The notes under the pieces were generated by a model. The model did not search any database and was not told where the DNA came from. It worked only from the letters and a program-made list of their open reading frames with translations. Below, in pieces: positions 1 through 6,638 of a stretch of DNA of 8,601 nucleotides; positions within the stretch are counted from its first letter, which is position 1; every line of letters starts with the position of its first letter. The stretch is taken from NCBI GenBank assembly GCA_029936705.1, contig JAPYSD010000118.1, positions 1 to 8,601 of the forward strand. Reading direction: 5' to 3'. The DNA comes from Croceicoccus sp. Its GTDB lineage: Bacteria; Pseudomonadota; Alphaproteobacteria; Sphingomonadales; Sphingomonadaceae. A program made the translations under genes and the position numbers.

Positions 1-1
1 G

Positions 2-598
2 CGGCGGCTGCGCTATGGCATCGACATCTCGGACCGGATCTCTGGCGGCGACGACGATGGGGAGGAACGCGGGCGCGGGCGCGGCGGGCCGCCGGGCATC
101 GGGCGCGGCGGACGCGGCGGCGGGCACTGGGGCCTGGCGCTCTATCACACGGTGCGGTTCGAACAGACGGTGCAGATCGCTGACAACACGCCAGTGCTCG
201 ACCTGCTGAAGGGCGAATCCTTGACCGCGACACCCGTCGCGCGGCACCAGGTGGAGCTGTCGGGGCGCGTCTTCTACAAGGGGTTCGGCGCGCGATTGTC
301 GGGCGACTACCTTGGCGGCGCGAGCATCGCGAACACCGGCGGATCGGGCAGCAGCCTGGATTTCGCGCCCATTGCGACCTTCGACCTGCGCCTGTTCGCC
401 GACCTCGAACAGCAGGAAGGGCTGGTCGAGGCGATCCCCTTCTTCAAGGGCAGCCGGATCTCGTTCTCGATCGACAATATCTTCGATGCGCAGCAGCGCG
501 TGACCGATGCGAACGGCATGGTGCCGATCAATTACCTGCCCGATTTCATCGATCCGGCGGGCCGTTTCTTCGAGATCGACTTTCGCAAGCGCTTCTGA
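2..598 (+). CDS. TonB-dependent outer-membrane receptor, C-terminal part (5' end outside window)
   Basis: The frame is open from base 2 to the TGA at 596-598, giving 198 residues with no start inside the window; the GTG at 152 is internal. Seen: a Gly/Arg-rich stretch (about residues 20-41), then alternating amphipathic strands, the segment FDLRLFADL, the segment SFSIDNIFDAQQRV and a final GRFFEIDFRKRF ending in Phe. Known for the family: TonB-dependent receptors end in beta-barrel strands with an 'xNLFD' segment, a 'Y.P...DP.GR' segment, and a terminal aromatic residue read by the BAM assembly machinery. All of these are present (IDNIFD, YLPDFIDPAGR, terminal F). The protein should sit in the outer membrane and import a ligand using TonB energy; nothing here tells which ligand. 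The plug domain and TonB box would lie upstream. A related barrel protein without a plug cannot be excluded. Confidence 0.82.
   Translation, partial: RRLRYGIDISDRISGGDDDGEERGRGRGGPPGIGRGGRGGGHWGLALYHTVRFEQTVQIADNTPVLDLLKGESLTATPVARHQVELSGRVFYKGFGARLSGDYLGGASIANTGGSGSSLDFAPIATFDLRLFADLEQQEGLVEAIPFFKGSRISFSIDNIFDAQQRVTDANGMVPINYLPDFIDPAGRFFEIDFRKRF
59..124 (+). other. Low-complexity Gly/Arg-rich loop coding segment in the receptor
   Basis: The coding frame gives about 22 residues made almost only of Gly, Arg, Pro and Glu, between an acidic GGDDDG patch and the strand beginning HWGLALYH. Barrel strands flank it on both sides, so it is most likely one long surface-exposed or periplasmic loop, not a frameshift. 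The frame continues cleanly through it. I recall similar Gly-rich loops in sphingomonad TonB receptors, which is from memory and not a search. Confidence 0.6.
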
Positions 599-602
599 CC
601 GG

Positions 603-615
603 CGGGCCCTGCCCG
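603..615 (+). terminator. Weak hairpin just after the receptor stop
   Basis: CGGGC-cct-GCCCG forms a perfect 5-bp stem with a 3-nt loop, 4 nt after the TGA. No U-tract follows directly, so an intrinsic terminator is only a possibility. Confidence 0.22.
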
Positions 616-635
616 AACGCGCGCAAACGGGTGCT

Positions 636-664
636 TTGCTTTTGCGGCGGGCTTCCATTATAGG
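636..664 (+). promoter_or_regulatory. Predicted sigma-70-type promoter for purC
   Basis: TTGCTT (636-641), a 17-nt spacer and TATAGG (659-664) match the usual alphaproteobacterial housekeeping layout of TTG plus a TATA-like -10. A start near 671 would give a leader of about 120 nt before the purC ATG at 791. This is a pattern match only. Confidence 0.45.
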
Positions 665-675
665 CGGTCGGGAAC

Positions 676-725
676 GCCCCGGCCGTGTCCGCGCCCCGCC
701 CAGACGGGACCGGTCAGACCGGGGC
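676..725 (+). promoter_or_regulatory. purC: purC leader with two mutually exclusive hairpins
   Basis: GCCCCGG (676-682) is perfectly complementary to CCGGGGC (719-725). Bases 719-722 can also pair in a tight local hairpin, CCGGT (710-714), cag, ACCGG (718-722), which is followed within about 12 nt by GTGTTTT (729-735). The two pairings cannot coexist. This could be an attenuator-like switch, a weak terminator of the upstream gene, or chance in GC-rich DNA. No known riboswitch class is recognised. Confidence 0.22.
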
Positions 726-790
726 TTGGTGTTTTCCGCCCCCGCCTTTTCCCGGCGGACCACGGGCGCAGCTTGGAAAGCGAAGGCAAG

Positions 791-1573
791 ATGTCGCGTC
801 GCCGCCAGATCTACGAAGGCAAGGCCAAGATCCTGTACGAAGGCCCCGAACCGGGCACGATCATCCAGTATTTCAAGGATGACGCCACCGCGTTCAACGC
901 CCAGAAGAAGGGCACGATCAACGGCAAGGGCGTGATCAACAACCGCATCAGCGAGTTCGTGTTCACCCGCCTGTCGCACATCGGCATCCCGACCCATTTC
1001 ATCCGCCGCCTGAACATGCGCGAGCAGCTGGTCCGCCAGGTCGACATCATCCCGATCGAGGTGGTGGTGCGCAACGTGGCCGCCGGTTCGATCTCGAAGC
1101 GGCTGGGCCTGGAAGAGGGTGAGCCGCTGCCGCACACGCTTCTCGAATATTACTACAAGGACGACGCGCTGGGCGATCCGCTGATCGCGGAAGAGCATAT
1201 CGCGTGCTTCGGCTGGGCCTCGAACGAGGAGATGCAGGACATCTCCTCGATGGCGATCCGCATCAACGATTTCATGTGCGGCATGTTCGCCGCCGTCGGC
1301 ATCCGGCTGGTGGATTTCAAGCTTGAGTTCGGCCGCCTGTGGGACGGCGACTACAGCCGCGTGATCCTGGCGGACGAAATCAGCCCCGACGGCTGCCGCC
1401 TGTGGGACATGACCACCGGCGAAAAGCTGGACAAGGACCGCTTCCGCCGCGACCTCGGCGGCGAGGAAGACGCCTACCAGGAAGTCGCCCGTAGGCTGGG
1501 CGTGCTTCAGGACGACGGGCCGAGCGAGGTGTTCGACATCAACCATCATCGCAAGCTGCGGGGAAAGAAATAA
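791..1573 (+). CDS. purC: Phosphoribosylaminoimidazole-succinocarboxamide synthase (SAICAR synthetase)
   Basis: PurC condenses CAIR with L-aspartate using ATP to make SAICAR in cytoplasmic de novo purine synthesis. The 260-residue product has the usual length. Visible landmarks are YEGKAK at residues 8-13 (N-terminal ATP-binding part), VVVRNVAAGS at 91-100, a signature around LPHTLLEYYYKDD (113-125), the second signature VDFKLEFG at 174-181, and ILADEISPDGCRLWD at 192-206. The ATG at 791 is chosen because family members begin close to 'RRRQIYEGKAK' and GAAGG lies 4 nt upstream at 782-786; an in-frame TTG at 773 would add six residues. The gene follows a 192-nt gap with a promoter candidate. 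It is separated from purS and purQ by an M16 peptidase gene. The product is complete, with no missing motif. Confidence 0.97.
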   Translation: MSRRRQIYEGKAKILYEGPEPGTIIQYFKDDATAFNAQKKGTINGKGVINNRISEFVFTRLSHIGIPTHFIRRLNMREQLVRQVDIIPIEVVVRNVAAGSISKRLGLEEGEPLPHTLLEYYYKDDALGDPLIAEEHIACFGWASNEEMQDISSMAIRINDFMCGMFAAVGIRLVDFKLEFGRLWDGDYSRVILADEISPDGCRLWDMTTGEKLDKDRFRRDLGGEEDAYQEVARRLGVLQDDGPSEVFDINHHRKLRGKK

Positions 1574-1664
1574 GGGCCGCAGCGCGATAATTCGATGGGT
1601 AGAGGATTTCAGGAACGGACCGCCACACGGGGCGGCAGGATGGTGAGTCGCCGGGCGGACCGAC

Positions 1665-4595
1665 TTGGCTGACCGGTCCGGCTTGCGTCCATGGCTGGCC
1701 CGTTGCGGCGCGGGCGCGCTGGCACTGGGCGTGCTGGGCGGATGCGCCGCGTCGCTGGCGCCCGCCGCTCCCCCCGCGTCAGCTCAGCAGGCCGCTCCCG
1801 CCGTCCCCGTCAATCGCGGCGGCTATCCCCAGCCCGAACCGGCGCTGGCGCAAAGCGACCTCGAGCCCGATACCGCGATCCGCTGGGGCCGCCTGCCGAA
1901 CGGCATGTTCTGGGCGCTGCGCCCCAATGCCACGCCCGCGGGCACGGCGGAAATCCGCCTGGCGTTCGAAGCCGGATCGCTGGACGAGAACGATGACCAG
2001 CGCGGCTTTGCCCATTATGTCGAGCACATGGCCTTCAACGGCTCCACCCGGGTCGAGGAAGGCGAGATGATCGCCCTGCTCGAGCGTGAGGGGCTGGCGT
2101 TCGGCGCGGACACCAATGCCTCCACCGGGTTCGAGCACACCATCTACCGGCTGCGCCTGCCGCGTACCGATCCGGCTCTGCTCGACACCTCGCTGATGCT
2201 GATGCGCGAGATCGCGAGCGAGCTGAACTTCGACGCGCAGGCGGTGGACCGCGAACGCGGCGTGCTGCTGGCCGAACGCCGCGACCGCGCGAATTACCAG
2301 CTCGAAGAGGCGCTGGACCGTTACCGGTTCGAGACGCCTGACGCGCGCTATGTCGACCGCTGGGCGGGCGGTACGACCGAGACGCTGCGTGCTGCCGACG
2401 CTGCGGACCTGCGCGCCTTCTGGGCCTCGCACTACCGGCCCGCGAACACCGCGCTGATCGTGGTGGGCGATCTTGATCCGGACGCGGTGGAGGCCGCGAT
2501 CAAGGCGCATTTCGCCGACTGGCAGAACGATGCACCGCCCCCGGCCCCGCGCGACTACGGCGATGTCGATTTCGACCGTCCGGTGGCCGAGGAAATCCAC
2601 CTCCACCCCGCCCTGTCCGAGCGTTTCACCGCGTTTGCCCTCGCCCCCGCGCAGACGCCGCCCGACACGGCAGAGGAGCGCCGCCAGACGATCCTGCGCC
2701 AGATCGGCTATGACGCGGTGAACCGGCGCCTGACGCGGCTGGCGCGGCAGGCGGGCGCTCCGTTCAAGTCGGCGGGCTTCGGTTCGGGCAATGTCTTTCG
2801 CGAGGCACGCGTGACCCGGCTGATCGTCGACAGCGTGGACGGCAAGTGGAAGACCGGGATGCAGGCGGCGGTGGCCGAATATCGCAGCGCACTGGAGCGC
2901 GGCTTTTCCGAAAGCGAGATCGCCGAGCAGCTTGCCGAACTGGACGAACGCTATGAAGCCGCCGCAGTGGGCGAGCCGACGCGGACCAATGATTTCATGA
3001 CCGATCGCATCCTGCGCTGGGTCGGCGAAGGCCGCGTGCCCACCACCGGGCCCGAGGCTGCCGAACGCTACCAGGCGATGCGGGACGAGATCACGCCCGA
3101 TGCCGTGCTGGCCGCATTGCGCGAGGAAGCGGTGCCGCTGGACGAAAACGCCTTCCTGCGCTTTCGCGGGCGTAGCGCTCCCGATGGCGGCGAGGAAGCG
3201 CTGCGCGAGGCGTGGACCGAAGCGATGGAGGCCCCGCTGCCGGACGAGGCGGTGATCGCGACGCAGCCGTTCGCCTATACCGATTTCGGTACGCCGGGGA
3301 CGGTGGCATCCGACACGCGCGAACCGCTTTTTGGCGCGCGTACCGTGCGCTTTGCCAACAACGTCCGGCTGAACGTCAAGCACACCGACCTTGCGCGTGA
3401 CCAGGTGCTCGTGCGCATGACGATCCCGGGCGGCAAGCTGCTGGAAACGCGTGAGCATCCCAATGCGGTCGAGCTGGTCTCGCGCATTCCCGCCAGCGGG
3501 CTTGGCCGGCACGAGGCGGACGAGCTGGCCTCGATCCTCGCCGGCAAGCGGGTCGGCTTCGATCTCGGCGCGTCGAGCGACGCCTTCGTGTCGAGCGGCT
3601 CGACGAGGGCCGAGGATCTGGAACTGCAATTGCAGCTGATGACCGCCCTCATCACCGATCCGGGCTGGCGGACCGAGCCGGTGACACGGTTCCGCAACGC
3701 GCTGCCCGACTATTTCGCGCGGCTGCGCGCCACCCCCGGCTCTGCGCTGGCGAGCGGGCGCGGCGCGGTGATCAGCGACGGCGACCCGCGCTTCTCGCAG
3801 CAGCAGATCGGCGCCTACCGCGATCTGGATTTCGACCAGCTGCAGGCCGCCATCGGCCCCAGCCTGGCGCGCGGACCGATCGAGATCGCCATTGTCGGTG
3901 ACGTGGACGAGGACCGCGCGATTGCGCTAGTGGCCGAAACGCTTGGCGCGCTACCGATGCGCGACGCGGATTTCGCCCCGGCTCCCTCCGCGCTGGAACG
4001 GCATTTCACCGCCCGGCGCGGCGCGGTCGTGCTGCGGCACGAGGGCGAGCCGACGCAAGCGCTGGTCGAGATGATGTGGCCGACGACCGACGACGGCGAT
4101 GCCGAACGGGAAATCCGCATGGAGCTGCTGGAACGCGTTGCCCGCATCGCCGTGACCGAGGAACTGCGCGAGCGGCTGGGCCAGGCCTATTCGCCGCAGG
4201 TCAGCAATGCGATGAGCAAGGTCTGGCCGGACTGGGGCACGTTCTCGATCCGCGCGCAGGTGGAACTGTCGCAGCTGCCCGCCGCGCGCGCCGCGCTGGC
4301 AGCCACGATCGAATCGCTGCGAACCGGTCCCATTCCCGCCGACATGATCGAACGCGCGCGGGCGCCACTGGTCGCTGCCTATGACAACCTGCTCAAGTCC
4401 AACGCGGGCTGGCTGGCCGTGGCGGACCGCGCGCAGAGCGAGGGCGACCGGCTGGAACGAATCGCCAGGGCGCAGGAACGCGCCCGCGCCGTCACGGCGA
4501 GCGAGCTTCAGGCCGAGGCGCGCGAATGGCTGGCGCCCGACCGCGCGGTCGAGTTCCTGGTCGTGCCCGAGGATGCGCCCTCCCCCGTGCCATAG
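1665..4595 (+). CDS. M16 family (insulinase/PqqL-like) zinc metallopeptidase, predicted lipoprotein
   Basis: The 976-residue protein has the duplicated M16 layout seen in PqqL-type peptidases. The N-terminal M16 domain carries the inverted zinc motif HYVEH at residues 117-121 (ligands H117 and H121, catalytic E120). The third ligand is E197 in RERGV, exactly 76 residues after H121 as the family requires. A domain with VVGDLDPDAV follows. A second half, from about residue 560, lacks HxxEH but has IAIVGDVDEDRA and the late RERLGQAYS segment (R837, Y842) typical of the substrate-binding R/Y region. The N terminus is a signal peptide with the lipobox LGGC (Cys27), so the protein is probably lipid-anchored facing the periplasm. 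The start is uncertain: TTG at 1665 has a weak GGCGGA 5 nt upstream, TTG at 1683 is the alternative, and an in-frame TGA at 1644-1646 blocks anything earlier. GATAAT at 1586-1591 resembles a -10 but lacks a -35. The substrate is unknown. Confidence 0.9.
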   Translation: MADRSGLRPWLARCGAGALALGVLGGCAASLAPAAPPASAQQAAPAVPVNRGGYPQPEPALAQSDLEPDTAIRWGRLPNGMFWALRPNATPAGTAEIRLAFEAGSLDENDDQRGFAHYVEHMAFNGSTRVEEGEMIALLEREGLAFGADTNASTGFEHTIYRLRLPRTDPALLDTSLMLMREIASELNFDAQAVDRERGVLLAERRDRANYQLEEALDRYRFETPDARYVDRWAGGTTETLRAADAADLRAFWASHYRPANTALIVVGDLDPDAVEAAIKAHFADWQNDAPPPAPRDYGDVDFDRPVAEEIHLHPALSERFTAFALAPAQTPPDTAEERRQTILRQIGYDAVNRRLTRLARQAGAPFKSAGFGSGNVFREARVTRLIVDSVDGKWKTGMQAAVAEYRSALERGFSESEIAEQLAELDERYEAAAVGEPTRTNDFMTDRILRWVGEGRVPTTGPEAAERYQAMRDEITPDAVLAALREEAVPLDENAFLRFRGRSAPDGGEEALREAWTEAMEAPLPDEAVIATQPFAYTDFGTPGTVASDTREPLFGARTVRFANNVRLNVKHTDLARDQVLVRMTIPGGKLLETREHPNAVELVSRIPASGLGRHEADELASILAGKRVGFDLGASSDAFVSSGSTRAEDLELQLQLMTALITDPGWRTEPVTRFRNALPDYFARLRATPGSALASGRGAVISDGDPRFSQQQIGAYRDLDFDQLQAAIGPSLARGPIEIAIVGDVDEDRAIALVAETLGALPMRDADFAPAPSALERHFTARRGAVVLRHEGEPTQALVEMMWPTTDDGDAEREIRMELLERVARIAVTEELRERLGQAYSPQVSNAMSKVWPDWGTFSIRAQVELSQLPAARAALAATIESLRTGPIPADMIERARAPLVAAYDNLLKSNAGWLAVADRAQSEGDRLERIARAQERARAVTASELQAEAREWLAPDRAVEFLVVPEDAPSPVP

Positions 4596-4616
4596 GCAAT
4601 TCGCGCCACTGCATGC

Positions 4617-4643
4617 TTGCGCCCGGACGCTTCAGGCCATAGG
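4617..4643 (+). promoter_or_regulatory. Possible weak promoter before purS
   Basis: TTGCGC (4617-4622) and CATAGG (4638-4643) resemble the elements of the purC promoter, but the 15-nt spacer is short. It lies in the 111-nt gap (4596-4706) after the peptidase gene, where a promoter for purS-purQ would be expected. No convincing terminator is seen in that gap. Confidence 0.22.
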
Positions 4644-4706
4644 GGCTGCGGCAAGCGAAACCCCCGTCATTTCGCAGGCAGTCAAACTAGCAGAAGGTCA
4701 CCCATC

Positions 4707-4940
4707 ATGAAGGTGCAGGTCCATGTTTCGCTGAAGCCCGGCGTGCTCGATCCGCAGGGCCGCGCGATCCATCACGCGCTGGAAGGCCTGGGTTTCGACG
4801 GCGTCGCCGACGTACGTGTTGGACGCGAGATCGCGCTGGAAGTCGCCGACGACACCAGCGACGAGGCGCTGGACGAGATGTGCCGCAAGCTGCTGGCCAA
4901 CACGGTGATCGAGAATTACCGCGTCGAGAAGCTTTCCTGA
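4707..4940 (+). CDS. purS: Phosphoribosylformylglycinamidine synthase subunit PurS
   Basis: This 77-residue protein starts MKVQVHVSLKPGVLDPQG and continues with GLGFDGVADVRVGREIALE and VIENYRVEKL, the compact PurS fold at its usual length. PurS has no catalytic site; in bacteria with small-type PurL it bridges PurL and PurQ so that ammonia made by PurQ can reach PurL for FGAR to FGAM conversion. The ATG at 4707 is supported by AGAAGG at 4692-4697, 9 nt upstream. purQ follows after 34 nt on the same strand, so the two are probably cotranscribed. purL is not in the window and must lie elsewhere. Confidence 0.95.
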   Translation: MKVQVHVSLKPGVLDPQGRAIHHALEGLGFDGVADVRVGREIALEVADDTSDEALDEMCRKLLANTVIENYRVEKLS

Positions 4941-4974
4941 AGATTATTGGGCTGACCCCAAGGATACCAGACCG

Positions 4975-5652
4975 ATGGCCTTTACCGCTGGCGTGATCAC
5001 CTTTCCCGGTTCCAACTGCGACCGCGACATGGCCGTCGCGATCGAGAAGATTTCGGGCAAGGCGCCCCTGCGCATCTGGCACGGCGATGCCGAGCTGCCG
5101 GACAATATCGATTTTGTCGCGGTGCCGGGCGGCTTCTCGTACGGGGACTATCTGCGTTCCGGCGCGATGGCGGCGAACAGCCCCGTGATGCGGTCGGTCG
5201 TGGCAGCGGCGGAGCGCGGCGTGCCCGTGCTGGGCGTGTGCAACGGTTTCCAGGTCTTGACCGAGGCGCGGCTGCTGCCCGGCGCGCTGATGCGCAATGC
5301 GGGCATCCGCTTTGTCTGCCGCACCGTGCCGCTGGTGGTCGAAAACGCGTCCAGCCTGTTCACGCAGGGGTATGAGAAGGGTCAGACGATCCAGATCCCC
5401 GTCGCGCATCACGACGGCAATTACTTCGCCGACGAGGACGTGCTGAACCGGCTGGAAGGCGAAGGCCGCATCGCGTTCCGCTATGGCGAGGCGGTCAACG
5501 GATCGGCCTGCCAGATCGCGGGCGTGCTGAACGAACGCGGCAACGTGCTGGGCATGATGCCCCACCCCGAACGCGCGATCGAGCCCGAGCAGGGCAGCAG
5601 CGACGGCGCGGCCCTGTTCAAGTCGGTATTCGAGTCGCTGGCGGTCGCCTGA
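4975..5652 (+). CDS. purQ: Phosphoribosylformylglycinamidine synthase subunit PurQ (glutaminase)
   Basis: PurQ is a class I glutamine amidotransferase that hydrolyses glutamine and passes ammonia to PurL in the fourth committed step of purine synthesis. The 225-residue length is normal. Seen: GVITFPGSNCDRD near the N terminus, PGGFSYGDYLRSGAMA (51-66), the nucleophile elbow GVCNGFQ with Cys89, the PurQ-specific HHDGNYF segment (145-151), and the catalytic His197 and Glu199 in MMPHPERA. The ATG at 4975 has AAGGA at 4960-4964, 10 nt upstream. A 5-bp inverted repeat TTGGG (4947-4951) / CCCAA (4957-4961) touches that ribosome site. The gene is downstream of purS in the same transcription unit. 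The next gene, a lipoprotein, appears to have its own promoter. Confidence 0.97.
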   Translation: MAFTAGVITFPGSNCDRDMAVAIEKISGKAPLRIWHGDAELPDNIDFVAVPGGFSYGDYLRSGAMAANSPVMRSVVAAAERGVPVLGVCNGFQVLTEARLLPGALMRNAGIRFVCRTVPLVVENASSLFTQGYEKGQTIQIPVAHHDGNYFADEDVLNRLEGEGRIAFRYGEAVNGSACQIAGVLNERGNVLGMMPHPERAIEPEQGSSDGAALFKSVFESLAVA

Positions 5653-5675
5653 CGTCGTCTTCCCCGGCAGCGCGA

Positions 5676-5691
5676 GCGGGTATTGTCCCGC
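5676..5691 (+). terminator. Hairpin after purQ, possible terminator
   Basis: GCGGG-tattgt-CCCGC is a perfect 5-bp stem with a 6-nt loop, 23 nt after the purQ stop and just before a promoter candidate. There is no clear U-tract, so termination here is uncertain. Confidence 0.27.
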
Positions 5692-5692
5692 A

Positions 5693-5721
5693 TTGGCTTG
5701 CCGCGCGACCTGCGTCATACT
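5693..5721 (+). promoter_or_regulatory. Predicted promoter for the lipoprotein pair
   Basis: TTGGCT (5693-5698), a 17-nt spacer and CATACT (5716-5721) fit a housekeeping promoter. A start near 5728 would leave a short leader of about 26 nt with AAGGGAGA (5741-5748) before the ATG at 5754. This suggests the lipoprotein pair is transcribed separately from purSQ. Confidence 0.42.
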
Positions 5722-5753
5722 GGGCGCCGACCGCGATCATAAGGGAGAATGTC

Positions 5754-6194
5754 ATGCGCAGGTTCGCCAGCATTGCCGCCATCACCGCCTTTGCGCTTGC
5801 CGGGTGCGATTCCGCCCCGGAACCGGCCGCGCCCGCGGCCCAGCAAAGCCTCTCGCCCGCCGAAACGGCGATGACGGCCCCTGACGGGCTGCCGCCCTAT
5901 GGCGTGTTCCGCGTGACCTCTGCCGATGGCGAGACGCGGATCATGCAGAACATCAAGGAAGACGGCACGCTGACCAACGTAATGGCCGGTACCGAGCCTG
6001 TTTCCGGCACGTGGGAGACCAATGCCGATGGTGATTTCTGCCTCACCATGGAAGGCGACGCGGAAGCCAGCTGCTATGCGCAGGAGATGAAGGACGGCAC
6101 CTGGACCGCGACCAATGTCGCGAACCCCGAGGACGCCTGGACCGTCAGCCGCGTGATGGGCTCCGAAGTCCTGCCGACCGACAACGCCAGTTGA
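5754..6194 (+). CDS. Small lipoprotein of unknown function (first of a tandem pair)
   Basis: I do not recognise a named family. The 146-residue product begins with a lipoprotein signal peptide ending in a textbook lipobox LAGC (Cys18). Asp follows the cysteine, a signal that in E. coli favours inner-membrane retention by Lol avoidance; whether that rule holds here is unknown. A Pro/Ala-rich linker (about 20-43) precedes a compact domain (50-134) with a SADG motif, a GTW motif, two cysteines (C96 and C107, a likely periplasmic disulfide), DGTW and a NVANP...W segment. The same elements recur in order in the next gene, so the two are paralogs. The ATG at 5754 is supported by AAGGGAGA 5 nt upstream. 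Its stop overlaps the start of the next gene. Confidence 0.86.
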   Translation: MRRFASIAAITAFALAGCDSAPEPAAPAAQQSLSPAETAMTAPDGLPPYGVFRVTSADGETRIMQNIKEDGTLTNVMAGTEPVSGTWETNADGDFCLTMEGDAEASCYAQEMKDGTWTATNVANPEDAWTVSRVMGSEVLPTDNAS

Positions 6195-6634
6195 TCGCCC
6201 GCGGCTTGCCATGGCGGCGGCTGGCCGCCCTCGCGCTGGTCCTGCCGCTGGCGGCGCTTGCCGCCTGCGATGAGGAAGAGCGCGAGGCTGCGGTGGAAGC
6301 GCCCGCGCAGCAGCCGGTCTATCCCGCGGCCGATGGCGGCCCGGCGACCGGCCGGTTCGAGATCGCCTCTGCCGATGGCGGCGCGATGACCGTGCAGGAA
6401 GTGCTGCCGGGCGGCCGCTATCGCAACCTGAGGGACGGAAGGCTGGTCGAAACCGGCACATGGGCCACGCCCCGGCCGGGGGTGTTCTGCACCACCAGCG
6501 ACGGCGGGAAGACTTCCTGCGACGAGGAAAGCCTCGCGCCCGACGGCACCTGGATCTCCGTCAATGTCGAGGACCCTGCCGTGCGCTGGATCATCCGGCG
6601 GCTTGAGGAAACGTCGGAGCCGCCCGCCGCCTGA
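6191..6634 (+). CDS. Small lipoprotein of unknown function (second of a tandem pair)
   Basis: This 147-residue product is a paralog of the preceding lipoprotein. The proposed TTG start (6191-6193) overlaps the previous TGA (6192-6194) in a TTGA, suggesting translational coupling; an in-frame TTG at 6206 is the alternative, and no in-frame ATG precedes the signal peptide. The hydrophobic stretch ends in the lipobox LAAC (Cys26), followed by the acidic DEEE. The mature domain (54-138) aligns with residues 50-134 of its neighbour at about 30 identities in 86 columns by hand, including SADG, GTW, the Cys pair (C100, C110), DGTW and NV..P...W..R. The linker is acidic and Ala-rich rather than Pro/Ala-rich. 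The gene ends 4 nt before the stop codon of the convergent LOG gene. No function can be assigned from sequence. Confidence 0.82.
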   Translation: MIARGLPWRRLAALALVLPLAALAACDEEEREAAVEAPAQQPVYPAADGGPATGRFEIASADGGAMTVQEVLPGGRYRNLRDGRLVETGTWATPRPGVFCTTSDGGKTSCDEESLAPDGTWISVNVEDPAVRWIIRRLEETSEPPAA

Positions 6635-6638
6635 TCTG

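Noticed and set aside
507..935. Plus-strand open frame spanning the receptor tail, the gap and the purC start
   Set aside because: It is out of frame with both genes, has Arg/Ser/Ala-rich shadow composition and no ribosome site.
1620..1635. CCGCC-acacgg-GGCGG hairpin after purC as a terminator
   Set aside because: The stem is only 5 bp with no U-tract, and it lies directly before the peptidase start region, so termination there is not supported.
1779..3629. 616-codon open frame on the minus strand inside the M16 peptidase gene
   Set aside because: It mirrors the GC-rich codon pattern of the real gene, has Arg/His/Gln-rich composition and no recognisable motif, while the plus-strand protein has a complete zinc site.
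4705..5718. 337-codon minus-strand open frame over purS and purQ
   Set aside because: It is antisense to two clearly identified purine genes and has no family resemblance.
5715..6461. 248-codon minus-strand open frame over the lipoprotein pair
   Set aside because: The plus-strand genes have lipoboxes, a good ribosome site and paralogy to each other; the antisense product is Arg/Gly/Pro-rich shadow sequence.
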